A stretch of 64,000 bases of DNA, taken from positions 1-64,000 of the forward strand of contig NZ_AFNV02000004.1 in NCBI RefSeq assembly GCF_000215955.2, written 5' to 3'. Positions 54,907 through 64,000 of this stretch are shown here, piece after piece (the first letter of the stretch is position 1; each line of letters starts with the position of its first letter). The position numbers and the translations under genes were made by a program. Source of the stretch: Salinisphaera shabanensis E1L3A (GTDB lineage Bacteria > Pseudomonadota > Gammaproteobacteria > Nevskiales > Salinisphaeraceae). Below the pieces are notes generated by a model. The model had not been told where the DNA came from. It was given only the letters and a program-made list of their open reading frames with translations, and ran no database searches.

Positions 54907-55482
54907 CTATATCGACTGCCCCGGCGTTTCACGCAAGCCGTCGCCCACGAGTTCAAACAGCCCGCGCATATCCTCACCGCGATGGCTCAGGCGCGGACGG
55001 GCTTCGTTTTCGAAGAAACGAATCGTACGAAACGAACGACTTGAATCCATACGGAACCAGTGCCTGAGGCCCGGTGGCACCCGCACATAGTCCCCAGGCT
55101 CGCAGGACAGCGCAAACACCGTGTCGGCCGTACGCATGAACAAAACACCAGCGCCGTGCACCATTACTTGTGACTCGACCGCGTCGTGCGCGTGCTCGAC
55201 CATGAGTTCACGCTCGATTGTTTCGCGCCGCGGATGCGAGATGGACACACTGGCCACGTCGAGTGCCACGCGCGGCATGCTCGCCATAAGCCGATCCAGC
55301 GGCTCGATATAACTGCCGATGATTTCGTCCGGACGTGATTCTTCGTCGAATACGACCGCCGGCAGAGGAACATGGTCGTAATGCACGCCGATGCCTGCCA
55401 GACGCGCGCCGATACAGCTGCGCTCGGTGTCGCAAAGCCTGAGCCGGTATGCATGGTCGATATCGCGATAGAGCTGGGTCAT
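54907..55482 (-). CDS. mtnD: Acireductone dioxygenase (cupin)
   Basis: A 191-residue cupin. The metal motif is MVEHAHDAVESQVMV (His-x-His-x3-Glu) near residue 95 with the later His in VPPGLRHWFRMD near residue 140, the arrangement of acireductone dioxygenase, which cleaves the acireductone of the methionine salvage cycle in an iron- or nickel-dependent way. TVFALSCEPGDYVRVPPG and TIRFFENEARPRL also match. None of the other methionine-salvage genes is in the window. Transcribed on the minus strand after the aconitase gene terminator. Confidence 0.87.
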   Translation of the reverse strand: MTQLYRDIDHAYRLRLCDTERSCIGARLAGIGVHYDHVPLPAVVFDEESRPDEIIGSYIEPLDRLMASMPRVALDVASVSISHPRRETIERELMVEHAHDAVESQVMVHGAGVLFMRTADTVFALSCEPGDYVRVPPGLRHWFRMDSSRSFRTIRFFENEARPRLSHRGEDMRGLFELVGDGLRETPGQSI

Positions 55483-55562
55483 GGTCGTTGCCCTGGCGCA
55501 AAAAGGTTTATCAACCCAAACAAAACACTGCTGCCTACGCAGCGACCCTGAGGGCCGCCAAG

Positions 55563-55593
55563 CAAAAATGGCGCCGGCATGGTAACCGGCGCC
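55563..55593 (-). terminator. Rho-independent terminator of the aconitase gene
   Basis: On the minus strand GGCGCCGG and CCGGCGCC pair around an 8-nt loop and are followed by A and five T residues, 43 bp past the aconitase stop codon. It separates the aconitase gene from the dioxygenase gene downstream. Confidence 0.8.
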
Positions 55594-55635
55594 GCATGAC
55601 AGCGACGTGTCAGACCGCGCCCACCCGGGCCGAGG

Positions 55636-57567
55636 CTAGCCCTGATCGCGCTTCCAGTTAATCAACCCGCCAGCGCGCAGGATTTCGATCTGACGCTCGG
55701 ACAGTGCATGTTTGCAGCTGATCGTTGCGCCGTCTTCGGTTTCCACTTCGACACTGTCGCCCGCAGCCAAGGCCTCGTGTAGGCCGGTGATCTTGAGCTT
55801 GGTGCCCTGCTTGAGATTATCCAGGTCGTCTTCGTTAGCAAAGGTCAGCGGCAATACGCCGAAGTTGACCAGGTTCTGCCAGTGAATACGGGCATAGTCC
55901 TTGGCGATGACCACACGCAGCCCAAGGTAACGCGGCGCGATCGCCGCATGCTCTCGGGAGCTGCCCTGGCCATAATTGGAGCCGCCGATAATGGCGTGGT
56001 CGCCCGTATCCTTGGCGCGATCGGGATAATCCTCGTCCACACCATCATAGACGAACTCGGCGATTGCCGGAATATTTGAACGAAACGGCAGTACTTCCGC
56101 CCCGGCGCGCATGATTTCGTCGGTCGAGATATCGTCGCCCACCTTGAGCAATACGGGCAGTTCGAATTCGTCCGGAATGCCGTCGAAATCCGGCAGCGAC
56201 TTGATGTTCGGCCCCTTGACCAGCTCCACCTTGCGCGCCTCTTCGATCGGCAGCGGCTCTTCGAGCATCTTGTCGTTGACCACCGGATCGTCCGGGTTCT
56301 TCACTTTCGGATACTCGAAATCCAGCGTGCGCGGATCGGTGATCTTGCCCATCAATGCGGATGCGGTCGCGGTTTCCGGCGAACATAGGAAGACCGAATC
56401 TTCCTTGGTGCCCGAACGCCCCGGGAAGTTGCGCGGCGTCGTACGCAGGCTGTTGCGCTTGTAGGCCGGCGCCTGGCCCATGCCGATACAGCCGTTGCAG
56501 CCGGCCTGATGCAGCCGTGCGCCCGATGCGATCAGCGGCCCGAGCAGGTTGTCGCGGGCCAGCGTCTGCAGCATGGCCCGCGACGACGGGTTCACATCGA
56601 AGGAGACATGCTTGCTCACCTCGCGACCGCGCACCATTTCCGCGGTGACCGCGAAATCACGATAACCGGGGTTGGCCGAGGAGCCGATATAGGCCTGATA
56701 CAGCTCGTCGCCGGCGACCTCTTCCACCGGTACGACGTTGCCCGGCGACGTCGGCTTGGCGATCAGCGGCACCAGCGTCGACAGGTCGATTTCATCGTGC
56801 TCGTCGTATTCGCAGTCCTCATCGGCCACGAGCTCTTCGTACTCATCCTCGCGGTCTTGGGACTTGAGAAAGCGTTTGATCTCGGCGTCAGCCGGAAATA
56901 CCGTCGTGGTCGCGCCCAGCTCGGCGCCCATATTGGCGATCACGTGACGGTCCATGGCCTCCAGATTTTCCAGGCCCGGCCCGTAGTACTCGATGATCTT
57001 ACCGACGCCGCCGGAAACGCCGTGCCGGCGAAGCATTTCGAGAATCACGTCTTTCGCCGATACCCAATCCGGCAGCTCGCCGGTGAGCTTGATACCGAAG
57101 ACCTTGGGCATTTTGGTATAGAGCGGTTCGCCGGCCATGGCCATGGCCACTTCCAGCCCCCCCGCACCGATCGCGAGCATACCCATGGAACCGCCAGCCG
57201 GCGTGTGGCTGTCGGAACCGAGCAGGGTCTTGCCCGGCCGCCCGAAGCGCTCCATGTGCACCGCGTGCGAAATACCGTTGCCGGGGCGCGAATAATAGAC
57301 GCCAAAGCGTTCACAGGCCGACTGCAGAAACAGATGATCGTCAGGATTCTTGTTGTCTTCCTGGATCAGATTGTGGTCGACATACTGAGCCGAAATCTCG
57401 GTCTTGACGCGGTCGAGCTCCATTGCCTCGAGTTCGAGCATCACCAGCGTGCCGGTCGCGTCCTGAGTGAGCGTCTGATCGATTCGCAGCGCAATCTCTT
57501 CGCCCGGCGTCATTTCTCCATCGAGGAGATGCGACGCGATGAGTTTCTGGGCAACGTTCTGGGCCAT
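55636..57567 (-). CDS. acn: Aconitate hydratase, Aquifex-type
   Basis: A 643-residue aconitase, shorter than the usual 750-900 residues, of the type described from Aquifex. It converts citrate to isocitrate with a 4Fe-4S cluster. Visible: LLGSDSHTPAGGSMGMLAIG, QAGCNGCIGMGQAPAY with the Cys-x2-Cys pair, TPRNFPGRSGT and the swivel domain GGSNYGQGSSREHAAIAPRY. Where most aconitases have IGSCTN, with the third cluster Cys, this one has IGSSANPG: Ser297 replaces it. ATG at 57567 chosen, with a shorter N-terminus than the open frame allows. Divergent from nuoA. Confidence 0.92.
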   Translation of the reverse strand: MAQNVAQKLIASHLLDGEMTPGEEIALRIDQTLTQDATGTLVMLELEAMELDRVKTEISAQYVDHNLIQEDNKNPDDHLFLQSACERFGVYYSRPGNGISHAVHMERFGRPGKTLLGSDSHTPAGGSMGMLAIGAGGLEVAMAMAGEPLYTKMPKVFGIKLTGELPDWVSAKDVILEMLRRHGVSGGVGKIIEYYGPGLENLEAMDRHVIANMGAELGATTTVFPADAEIKRFLKSQDREDEYEELVADEDCEYDEHDEIDLSTLVPLIAKPTSPGNVVPVEEVAGDELYQAYIGSSANPGYRDFAVTAEMVRGREVSKHVSFDVNPSSRAMLQTLARDNLLGPLIASGARLHQAGCNGCIGMGQAPAYKRNSLRTTPRNFPGRSGTKEDSVFLCSPETATASALMGKITDPRTLDFEYPKVKNPDDPVVNDKMLEEPLPIEEARKVELVKGPNIKSLPDFDGIPDEFELPVLLKVGDDISTDEIMRAGAEVLPFRSNIPAIAEFVYDGVDEDYPDRAKDTGDHAIIGGSNYGQGSSREHAAIAPRYLGLRVVIAKDYARIHWQNLVNFGVLPLTFANEDDLDNLKQGTKLKITGLHEALAAGDSVEVETEDGATISCKHALSERQIEILRAGGLINWKRDQG

Positions 57568-57868
57568 GGGTCCCTCCGGCGTGTTTGTTGCCTTCACCAT
57601 AGCCTGCGTCGGTCCAATCAGAAAGTATTGACCGCACGCTTCAAGCAAAAAATATGCCGCAAATGAGAATTATTTCTATTTGGCGCAATTTTTAGTTCGC
57701 ACAGATAGGGGCAAATCGGCTACCGTTGACGCGGCGATGCGTCATGCATCGGCTGGCCACGAGGGAACGCCGGCACCGGATTATTGTGTACACTACACTG
57801 ATTATATTCGCGACCCGCACGCGATATGGATCCACGCACGAGTGCTTCGCGTAGAATAGGAACACGCA
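57568..57868. other. Divergent intergenic region acn / nuo operon
   Basis: This 301-bp region must carry the acn and nuo promoters. An AT-rich stretch at 57650-57700 suits the acn promoter. Near nuoA, the palindrome GTGTACAC (57786-57793) and TATATT at 57803-57808 look like promoter parts, but I cannot pair the latter with a -35 at proper spacing. No coding sequence seen. Confidence 0.5.
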
Positions 57869-58318
57869 ATGAATGCCGCTACCGAACAAGCCGTTGTGAT
57901 CTGGCCCCTGCTGCTATTCGCCGCGGGCGCGCTGGGCTTGATTGTGTTCATGCTCGGCGTATCGGCCGTTCTTGGGGGGCGCCACAACTCGCGACTGGGC
58001 AACGAGCCTTACGAATCCGGCATCAAGCCCACCGGCAGCGCTCGTATGCGTTTCTCGGCCAAATTTTATCTGGTGGCGATCATCTTCGTGCTTTTCGATC
58101 TCGAAGTGGTCTTCATCTTCTCCTGGGCCATCGCCGCGCCTGCGCTCGGCTGGCCCGGTTATTTCGCATTTCTGTTCTTTCTCGGCGTACTCACTCTGGG
58201 TCTGATTTACGAGTGGCGCATTGGCGCGCTGGACTGGGCGCCCAAGGCGCCGCGCCAGTACCGCCTGGAGGCGATCGAAAGCAATCGTCGCCGCAACCTG
58301 GATGCCAAGCCGCGATGA
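57869..58318 (+). CDS. nuoA: NADH-quinone oxidoreductase subunit A
   Basis: A 149-residue membrane subunit of respiratory complex I with three helices (residues 9-33, 66-88 and 95-117). The conserved loop between helices 1 and 2 has NEPYESGIKPTGSARMRFSA, and helix 2 has FLFDLEVVFIFSWA-type sequence with its acidic residues. AGGAACACGCA precedes the ATG. It is the first gene of the nuo operon. Confidence 0.95.
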   Translation: MNAATEQAVVIWPLLLFAAGALGLIVFMLGVSAVLGGRHNSRLGNEPYESGIKPTGSARMRFSAKFYLVAIIFVLFDLEVVFIFSWAIAAPALGWPGYFAFLFFLGVLTLGLIYEWRIGALDWAPKAPRQYRLEAIESNRRRNLDAKPR

Positions 58319-58373
58319 ATCAGCTGCGCTTTGAACACGACGTTCGATTGAACACCCGACAGGACGATCATTA

Positions 58374-59030
58374 ATGGGATGGTCACTGACTAGTACCGAC
58401 AAGAATCCGAAGCCCGGCTCCGCCGGTTCGGACGATGGCAGCGGCGGCACGATCGAGGATGCGCTGGCGCGTAATGTCGTCACCGCCAAGCTCGATGACA
58501 TGATCGCCTGGGGGCGCAAGCACTCGATGTGGCCGTTCAACTTCGGCCTGTCCTGCTGCTACGTGGAAATGGCGACCGCTCTGACGGCGCCTCACGATAT
58601 GGCCCGTTTCGGTTCGGAAGTCATTCGTGCCACGCCGCGCCAATCCGATGTCATGGTGATCGCCGGCACCTGCTTTTTAAAGATGGCGCCCGTGATCCAG
58701 CGTCTGTACGACCAGATGATGGAACCGCGCTGGGTGATCTCCATGGGTTCCTGTGCCAATTCGGGCGGCATGTACGACATCTACTCCGTCGTTCAGGGCG
58801 TGGACAAGTTCCTGCCGGTCGACGTGTACGTGTCCGGCTGCCCGCCCCGCCCGGAAGCCTTCCTCGAAGGTCTGCTGTTGCTGCAGGAAAACATCGGCGC
58901 GGAAAAACGCCCGCTGTCGTGGATGATCGGCCCGCAGGGCGTCACCCAACGCCCGAAACTCTCGATGCGTGATCGCAAACGCAGCGAGCGCCTGTCGGTC
59001 ACCACCCTGCGTACGCCGGATTCGGTCTGA
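58374..59030 (+). CDS. nuoB: NADH-quinone oxidoreductase subunit B
   Basis: A 218-residue peripheral-arm subunit that holds cluster N2, the last 4Fe-4S centre before quinone. The four Cys are in GLSCCYVEM near residue 62, [19 protein letters not shown] and [11 protein letters not shown] near residue 158. The N-terminal 30 residues are polar and likely disordered. It starts 55 bp after nuoA and its stop overlaps the nuoCD ATG by one base. Confidence 0.96.
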   Translation: MGWSLTSTDKNPKPGSAGSDDGSGGTIEDALARNVVTAKLDDMIAWGRKHSMWPFNFGLSCCYVEMATALTAPHDMARFGSEVIRATPRQSDVMVIAGTCFLKMAPVIQRLYDQMMEPRWVISMGSCANSGGMYDIYSVVQGVDKFLPVDVYVSGCPPRPEAFLEGLLLLQENIGAEKRPLSWMIGPQGVTQRPKLSMRDRKRSERLSVTTLRTPDSV

Positions 59031-60778
59031 TGCTCGATCGCGTCGATATCAAACAGCAGCTGTTCGAACGCTTCGACGAGCGTACGTTCACCGAGCAGAT
59101 CACCGCCGACGGCATGCCCACGCTTTGGGTCGGCCGCGACAAGATCTGCGATGTGCTCAAGTTTCTGCGTCAGGACAGTACGCCGGCCTACCGCATGCTG
59201 TTCGACCTGACCGCGATCGACGAGCGCGTACGCGAGCACCGCCTCAATCAGCCGGCGGCCGATTTCACGGTGGTCTATCACCTGCTCAGCCTATCGCCGG
59301 TGGCCGAGATCCGGCTCAAGGTGGCGCTGTTCGACGACGACCTGACCACGCCCACTGCCACCGGCGTATGGCCCAACGCCAACTGGTACGAGCGCGAAGT
59401 GTGGGACATGTTCGGGATCACCTTCGATGGCCACCCGAACCTGCGCCGCATTCTCATGCCGCCGACGTGGAAGGGCCATCCGCTGCGCAAGGATCACGCT
59501 GCCCGCGCGACCGAATTCGAACCGCTGCATCTGGACCCCAAGCGCCAGGACGAGGAAGAGAACGCCCTGCAGTTCAAGCCCGAAGACTGGGGCATGAAGC
59601 GCGAGTCCGGCGATACCGAGTTCATGTTCCTCAACATGGGCCCGAACCATCCCTCGGTGCACGGTGTGTTCCGTATCGTGCTGCAGCTCGACGGCGAGGA
59701 AATCATCGGCGCGGTGCCGGATATCGGCTATCACCACCGCGGCGCCGAGAAGATGGCCGAGCGCCAGTCCTGGCATACCTACATCCCTTATACCGACCGG
59801 GTGGATTACCTCGGCGGGGTGATGAACGAACTGCCCTACGTCATGAACCTCGAGCACGTGCTTGGCATTCAGGTGCCGGAACGGGTCAAGGTCGTGCGCG
59901 TAATGCTGTGCGAGTTCTTCCGTATCACCAGCCACCTGATGTTCTTCGGCACCTATGTGCAGGACATCGGCGCGATGAGCCCGATCTTCTGGATGTTCTC
60001 GGATCGCCAGAAAGCCTATGACGTCATCGAGGCGATCACCGGCTTTCGCATGCATCCGGCGTTCTTCCGTATCGGCGGGCTGACCATGGACCTGCCGAAC
60101 GGCTGGGATCGCAAGGTCAAGGAATTCCTCGACTGGTTCCCCTCGCGCCTGGCCGAGTACAAGAAAGCCATGGCGCGCAACAGCGTGCTGGTCAAACGTT
60201 CCAAGCATATCGGCGCCTACTCGCAGGACGAAGCAATCGACTGGGGCATTACCGGCCCGGGCCTGCGTTCGACCGGCGTGGATTTCGACCTGCGCAAGGC
60301 GCGCCCGTACTCCGGCTACGAGAACTTCGATTTCGAGATTCCCACCGGTACCAATGGCGACTGTCAGGACCGGCTGGACGTACGTATCGAAGAGATGTTC
60401 CAGAGCTGTCGTATCATTGAGCAGTGCATGAAGAACATGCCCGCCGGTGACTACAAGGCCGATCACCCGCTGACCACGCCGCCGGTCAAAGAACGCACGA
60501 TGCAGGACATCGAAACCTTGATCGCGCACTTTTTAACCGTCAGCTGGGGCCCGGTGGTCCCGGCGATGGAATCGGCGTGCATGGTCGAAGGCACCAAGGG
60601 CCTGAACGGCTATTACAGTATTTCCGACAAGCATGCGATGAGCTATCGCACGCGTATTCGCACGCCCAGCTTCGCCCATCTGCAACAGATCCCGCTGATC
60701 TCGCAGGGCGGTCTCGTAGCAGACCTCGTGGCGATTATCGGTGCGATCGACTTTGTTATGGCAGACGTGGACCGATGA
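59030..60778 (+). CDS. nuoCD: NADH-quinone oxidoreductase subunit C/D, fused
   Basis: A 582-residue fusion of the 30-kDa NuoC (residues 1-175, with [20 protein letters not shown]) and the 49-kDa NuoD (residues 195-582, with [25 protein letters not shown] and the quinone-site [19 protein letters not shown] and APSFAHLQ-like [11 protein letters not shown]). The fusion is typical of gammaproteobacteria. The end overlaps nuoE by 4 bp. Confidence 0.97.
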   Translation: MLDRVDIKQQLFERFDERTFTEQITADGMPTLWVGRDKICDVLKFLRQDSTPAYRMLFDLTAIDERVREHRLNQPAADFTVVYHLLSLSPVAEIRLKVALFDDDLTTPTATGVWPNANWYEREVWDMFGITFDGHPNLRRILMPPTWKGHPLRKDHAARATEFEPLHLDPKRQDEEENALQFKPEDWGMKRESGDTEFMFLNMGPNHPSVHGVFRIVLQLDGEEIIGAVPDIGYHHRGAEKMAERQSWHTYIPYTDRVDYLGGVMNELPYVMNLEHVLGIQVPERVKVVRVMLCEFFRITSHLMFFGTYVQDIGAMSPIFWMFSDRQKAYDVIEAITGFRMHPAFFRIGGLTMDLPNGWDRKVKEFLDWFPSRLAEYKKAMARNSVLVKRSKHIGAYSQDEAIDWGITGPGLRSTGVDFDLRKARPYSGYENFDFEIPTGTNGDCQDRLDVRIEEMFQSCRIIEQCMKNMPAGDYKADHPLTTPPVKERTMQDIETLIAHFLTVSWGPVVPAMESACMVEGTKGLNGYYSISDKHAMSYRTRIRTPSFAHLQQIPLISQGGLVADLVAIIGAIDFVMADVDR

Positions 60779-61242
60779 AGTTATCGAAAACCGAAATCGA
60801 GGCCATCCAGCATGAGATGACCCTGTACGAAGATCCGGGTGCCGCGACGATCGAAGCACTCAAGATCGTGCAGGAACATCGTGGATGGGTATCGGACGAA
60901 TCGCTGGAAGCGGCAGCGGCCGTGGTGGGTGTCACGCCGACCCAGATGGAAGCGGTGGCCACGTTCTACAATCTGATCTTTCGCCAGCCCGTAGGCCGGC
61001 ACGTGATCATGATCTGCGATTCGATCTCCTGCTACCTAACCGGCTACGAGGAAATCCTGGCCTACCTAAAGAAGACGCTGGGCATCGAATTCGGCCAGAC
61101 CACGCCGGACAATCGTTTCACGCTGCTGCCGATCTGTTGTCTGGGAAACTGCGATAACGGCCCGGCAATGCGTATCAATACCGACTATCACGGCCGGCTC
61201 ACGCCCGATAAGGTCGACGCCATTCTGGCGGAATACCCCTAG
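60775..61242 (+). CDS. nuoE: NADH-quinone oxidoreductase subunit E
   Basis: A 155-residue subunit of the NADH-oxidising module. The 2Fe-2S cluster N1a is held by CDSISC near residue 81 (Cys-x4-Cys) and CLGNC near residue 123 (Cys-x3-Cys). It partners with NuoF. The ATG at 60775 overlaps the nuoCD stop in an ATGA, the natural start. Confidence 0.96.
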   Translation: MKLSKTEIEAIQHEMTLYEDPGAATIEALKIVQEHRGWVSDESLEAAAAVVGVTPTQMEAVATFYNLIFRQPVGRHVIMICDSISCYLTGYEEILAYLKKTLGIEFGQTTPDNRFTLLPICCLGNCDNGPAMRINTDYHGRLTPDKVDAILAEYP

Positions 61243-61265
61243 GCGCGGCGCAAGGACGAACAGTC

Positions 61266-62582
61266 ATGGAAAAGGTTCTTACCAAAAACATCCGCGACAA
61301 CCGCGAGCCGATGACCATCGGCGAGTACGAGCAGGCGGGCGGCTGGGAAGCCTATAAAAAGGCGCTTCAGGAAATGAAGCCCACCGACGTCTCTGCCCTG
61401 GTCAAGGAAGCCGGCCTGCGCGGCCGCGGCGGTGCGGGTTTTCCGACCGGCGTGAAGTGGTCGTTCATGCCGCGGTTCGAAGAGAATCCGGAGAAACGCC
61501 CGGCGCATGTTTATCTCGTGGTCAATGCCGACGAGATGGAGCCGGGCACTTTCAAGGACCGGCTCCTCATGGAAGGCGACCCGCATCAGCTGATCGAAGC
61601 CATGGCCATTGCCAGCTATGCGATCGGCGCGGATATCGCGTACGTCTTCCTGCGCGGCGAGTACACCGAAAGCCAGCGCAAGCTTCAGCGGGCCATCGAC
61701 GAGGCCATGGAAGCCGGCTATCTGGGCAGCGACATCCTGGGCACCGGCTTCGAGCTCAAAATGTATTTGCATATGAGTGCCGGCCGCTATATCTGCGGCG
61801 AGGAATCCGCGTTGCTGTCGGCACTCGAAGGCCGGCGTGCCGTGCCGCGCCACAAGCCGCCGTTTCCGGCCGCTTCCGGCCTGTTCGGCCAGCCGACCAC
61901 GGTCAACAACGTGGAAACGATCTGTAATGTCCCACATATCGTGAAAAACGGCGCCGAATGGTACAAGGGCCTGGGCCTGCACAAGGACGGCGGTACCAAG
62001 ATCTTCGGCGCGTCAGGCCATGTGGCGCGGCCCGGTCTGGTGGAACTGCCGCTGGGCACCAAGCTATCGGATCTGCTGGATCATTTCGGCGGTATTCGCG
62101 GCGGGCGCAAGCTCAAGGCGTTGCTGCCGGGCGGTGGTTCCACGCCGCTGCTCACTGACGAGCATCTGAATACGCCCATGGACTACGAAGGCGTGGGCGC
62201 GGTCGGCAGCCGTCTGGGCACGGGCACCATGGTGGTCATGGACGACCAAACCCCGATCGTGGGCGTGCTCAAGAACCTCGAGCATTTCTATGCACAGGAA
62301 TCCTGTGGCTGGTGTACGCCTTGTCGCGACGGCCTGCCCTGGGTCGAGCGTATTCTCACCAATCTGGAAGCCGGCCACGGCAAGCCGGGGGATATCGAGC
62401 TGCTGGATCTGCACGTCAAACTGCTCGGCCCGGGCAAGACGTTCTGTGCCCATGCGCCCGGCGCCATGGGCCCGCTCGAATCCGGTCTCAAGTATTTCCG
62501 CGATGAACTGGCGGCGCTTATTCCGCCGGACGCAGAAACGCTTGAGCTGACCCAGCCGGCCAACGCCGCCTCGAACAACTAG
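61266..62582 (+). CDS. nuoF: NADH-quinone oxidoreductase subunit F
   Basis: A 438-residue subunit that binds NADH and FMN and passes electrons to cluster N3. The nucleotide and flavin regions are [20 protein letters not shown] near residue 55, [14 protein letters not shown] and [14 protein letters not shown]-like sequence near residue 175; N3 is bound by [11 protein letters not shown] near residue 343 (Cys-x2-Cys-x2-Cys) plus a later Cys in TFCAHAPGA. 23 bp after nuoE. Confidence 0.97.
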   Translation: MEKVLTKNIRDNREPMTIGEYEQAGGWEAYKKALQEMKPTDVSALVKEAGLRGRGGAGFPTGVKWSFMPRFEENPEKRPAHVYLVVNADEMEPGTFKDRLLMEGDPHQLIEAMAIASYAIGADIAYVFLRGEYTESQRKLQRAIDEAMEAGYLGSDILGTGFELKMYLHMSAGRYICGEESALLSALEGRRAVPRHKPPFPAASGLFGQPTTVNNVETICNVPHIVKNGAEWYKGLGLHKDGGTKIFGASGHVARPGLVELPLGTKLSDLLDHFGGIRGGRKLKALLPGGGSTPLLTDEHLNTPMDYEGVGAVGSRLGTGTMVVMDDQTPIVGVLKNLEHFYAQESCGWCTPCRDGLPWVERILTNLEAGHGKPGDIELLDLHVKLLGPGKTFCAHAPGAMGPLESGLKYFRDELAALIPPDAETLELTQPANAASNN

Positions 62583-62596
62583 GGCACGGTTTAGCG

Positions 62597-64000
62597 ATGG
62601 CAACGATCAAGATCGACGGCAAGCAGTTCGAGGTGGACGACACCGACAACCTGCTCAAGGTCGCGCTCTCCAAGGGCTTCGACCTGCCTTATTTCTGCTG
62701 GCACCCCGAACTGCACTCGGTCGGGGCCTGTCGCCAGTGCGCGGTCAAGCAATACAAGAACGAGGACGACACCGAAGGTCAGATCGTGATGGCCTGCATG
62801 ACGCCGGCCTCGGACGGCGGCTGCTTCTCGATCGCCGATCAGGAAGCCAGCGACTTCCGCGCGCAGGTCATCGAATGGCTGATGATCAACCATCCGCACG
62901 ACTGCCCGGTTTGCGAAGAAGGCGGCGAATGCCATCTGCAGGATATGACCCTGATGACCGGGCATACGCGCCGACGCTATCGCGGCCCCAAGCGTACCCA
63001 TCGCAATCAGGACCTCGGCCCGTTCATCAATCACGAGATGAACCGCTGTATCGCCTGCTATCGCTGCGTGCGCTACTACCGCGATTATGCCGATGGCGAC
63101 GATTTGCGCGTGCTCGGCTCGCATTCCAACGTCTACTTCGGGCGTGAAGCCGACGGCGCTTTCAACAGCGAATTTTCGGGCAATCTCGTCGAGGTGTGCC
63201 CGACTGGCGTGTTTACCGACAAAACGCTCGGCGCCCACTACAACCGCAAGTGGGATATGCAGAATGCCCCCGGCATTTGCACGCACTGCTCACTGGGCTG
63301 CAATACCAGCCCCGGTTCGCGTCAGGGCATTCTGAAACGTATTCAGAACCGCTATCACGGCGAGATCAACCACTACTTCCTGTGCGATCGCGGGCGTTTC
63401 GGTGCCGGCTTCGTCAATCGCGAAGACCGTCCGCGCCAGCCGCTGGTGCGCGCCGATAACGGCGTGCTCGAACCTCAGGATATGGACGTCATCCTGTCGT
63501 CGCTCAAGAGCGTGCTCGCCGAGGCCAAGGGCCTGGTCGGCATTGGCTCGCCACGCGCCTCGCTCGAAGACAACTTCGCGCTGCGCCATCTGGTCGGCGC
63601 CAACAACTTCTATAACGGCATGAGCGGGCCGGAAAGCCACGCCAGCCTGGCTGCCTTGGCCTTGTTACAGGAACATGCCGGACGCCTGCCGACGCTGCGC
63701 GATGTGGAATCCTGCGACGCGGTGTTCGTGCTTGGCGAAGACGTCACCCAGTTCGCGCCGCGTTTGGCGCTGTCGCTGCGGCAAGCGGTACGAAACGAAC
63801 ATCATGTACTCGCCGAAGCCGCCAACATACCGAAATGGCACGCCCGCGCGGTGCGCGACGAGGGCCAGCATTTCTACAGCCCGCTGTTCATGGCGGTACC
63901 GGCCGCTACGCGCCTGGACGACGTGGCGACCGAGCTGTTCCATCTGCGCCCGGCCCGTATTGCGGAGCTCGGCTTCGCAGTTGCGGCGATGCTCGACGAT
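62597..64000 (+). CDS. nuoG: NADH-quinone oxidoreductase subunit G, cut by the window end
   Basis: The first 468 residues are present; the gene runs beyond the window. The N-terminal ferredoxin domain has [18 protein letters not shown] (2Fe-2S), then [14 protein letters not shown] (cluster N5, His ligand) and [14 protein letters not shown] (N4). CTHCSLGC near residue 230 starts the molybdopterin-oxidoreductase-like domain and carries the extra cluster N7 found in E. coli-type NuoG. It begins 14 bp after nuoF. Confidence 0.96.
   Translation, partial: MATIKIDGKQFEVDDTDNLLKVALSKGFDLPYFCWHPELHSVGACRQCAVKQYKNEDDTEGQIVMACMTPASDGGCFSIADQEASDFRAQVIEWLMINHPHDCPVCEEGGECHLQDMTLMTGHTRRRYRGPKRTHRNQDLGPFINHEMNRCIACYRCVRYYRDYADGDDLRVLGSHSNVYFGREADGAFNSEFSGNLVEVCPTGVFTDKTLGAHYNRKWDMQNAPGICTHCSLGCNTSPGSRQGILKRIQNRYHGEINHYFLCDRGRFGAGFVNREDRPRQPLVRADNGVLEPQDMDVILSSLKSVLAEAKGLVGIGSPRASLEDNFALRHLVGANNFYNGMSGPESHASLAALALLQEHAGRLPTLRDVESCDAVFVLGEDVTQFAPRLALSLRQAVRNEHHVLAEAANIPKWHARAVRDEGQHFYSPLFMAVPAATRLDDVATELFHLRPARIAELGFAVAAMLDD

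Noticed and set aside
56509-57666. Plus-strand open frame of 385 codons opposite the aconitase gene
   Set aside because: Antisense shadow of a conserved gene; the composition is not protein-like.
59291-60529. Minus-strand open frame of 412 codons opposite nuoCD
   Set aside because: Antisense to nuoCD and rich in His, Val and Arg as other shadows here are; no motif seen.

Overview
This is a GC-rich chromosomal window, densely packed on both strands, with no rRNA, tRNA, CRISPR array, integrase, transposase or phage gene that I could recognise. The content points to a gammaproteobacterium: a nuo operon in the order A-B-CD-E-F-G with fused nuoCD, Hsp15, RluE, a YghU-type enzyme, a LigE-type ligase and a type IV pilin. 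The many acidic proteins, a TRAP transporter and two cation antiporters would fit a marine or halophilic lineage such as Salinisphaerales, but the genus is inference, not shown.

Layout. 1-3.0 kb: complete TRAP transporter (dctP-dctQ-dctM, minus strand). 3.5-12.5 kb: a 663-residue protein with a papain-like residue pattern, RluE, a Tat-exported aldo/keto reductase, a DUF2835 protein, a GAF-GGDEF-EAL protein, YghU with a divergent LysR regulator, and phenolic acid decarboxylase. 12.6-18.2 kb: CPA1 antiporter, amidohydrolase, then two disrupted genes: a frameshifted MFS transporter and a chemotaxis receptor with an internal deletion. 18.3-26.2 kb: extended GST, small lipoprotein, zinc-type dehydrogenase, proline-racemase-family protein lacking both catalytic cysteines, polysaccharide-deacetylase-like enzyme, exported ATP-dependent DNA ligase, MAPEG protein, monooxygenase-like protein and AEC carrier. 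26.4-38.3 kb: Old Yellow Enzyme, azurin, alcohol dehydrogenase, phosphoribosyltransferase, Na+/Ca2+ antiporter, crotonase, dienelactone hydrolase, an orphan pilin, Hsp15, GST, a secreted helix-hairpin-helix protein and a histone-deacetylase-family enzyme.

38.3-42.4 kb carries thiC and the nicotinamide salvage pair pncB-pncA. 42.5-48.1 kb is the most cluster-like accessory block: two tandem DUF374 acyltransferase-like genes, a fatty acyl-AMP ligase with its own carrier domain, a cytochrome P450 and a 4'-phosphopantetheinyl transferase. Together they look able to activate, tether, oxidise and transfer an acyl chain. 48.0-57.6 kb: NUDIX hydrolase, LpxH-like phosphoesterase, purD, a three-gene set (retropepsin-like peptidase, inactive transglutaminase/7TM, ATP-grasp ligase), a PmtA-like methyltransferase, acireductone dioxygenase and an Aquifex-type aconitase.

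57.9-64.0 kb is the start of the respiratory complex I operon (nuoA to a nuoG cut by the window edge), with short gaps or ATGA overlaps. Several intergenic inverted repeats stand out, notably one that places the padC start codon inside a hairpin and one perfect AT-rich repeat near 36.3 kb.
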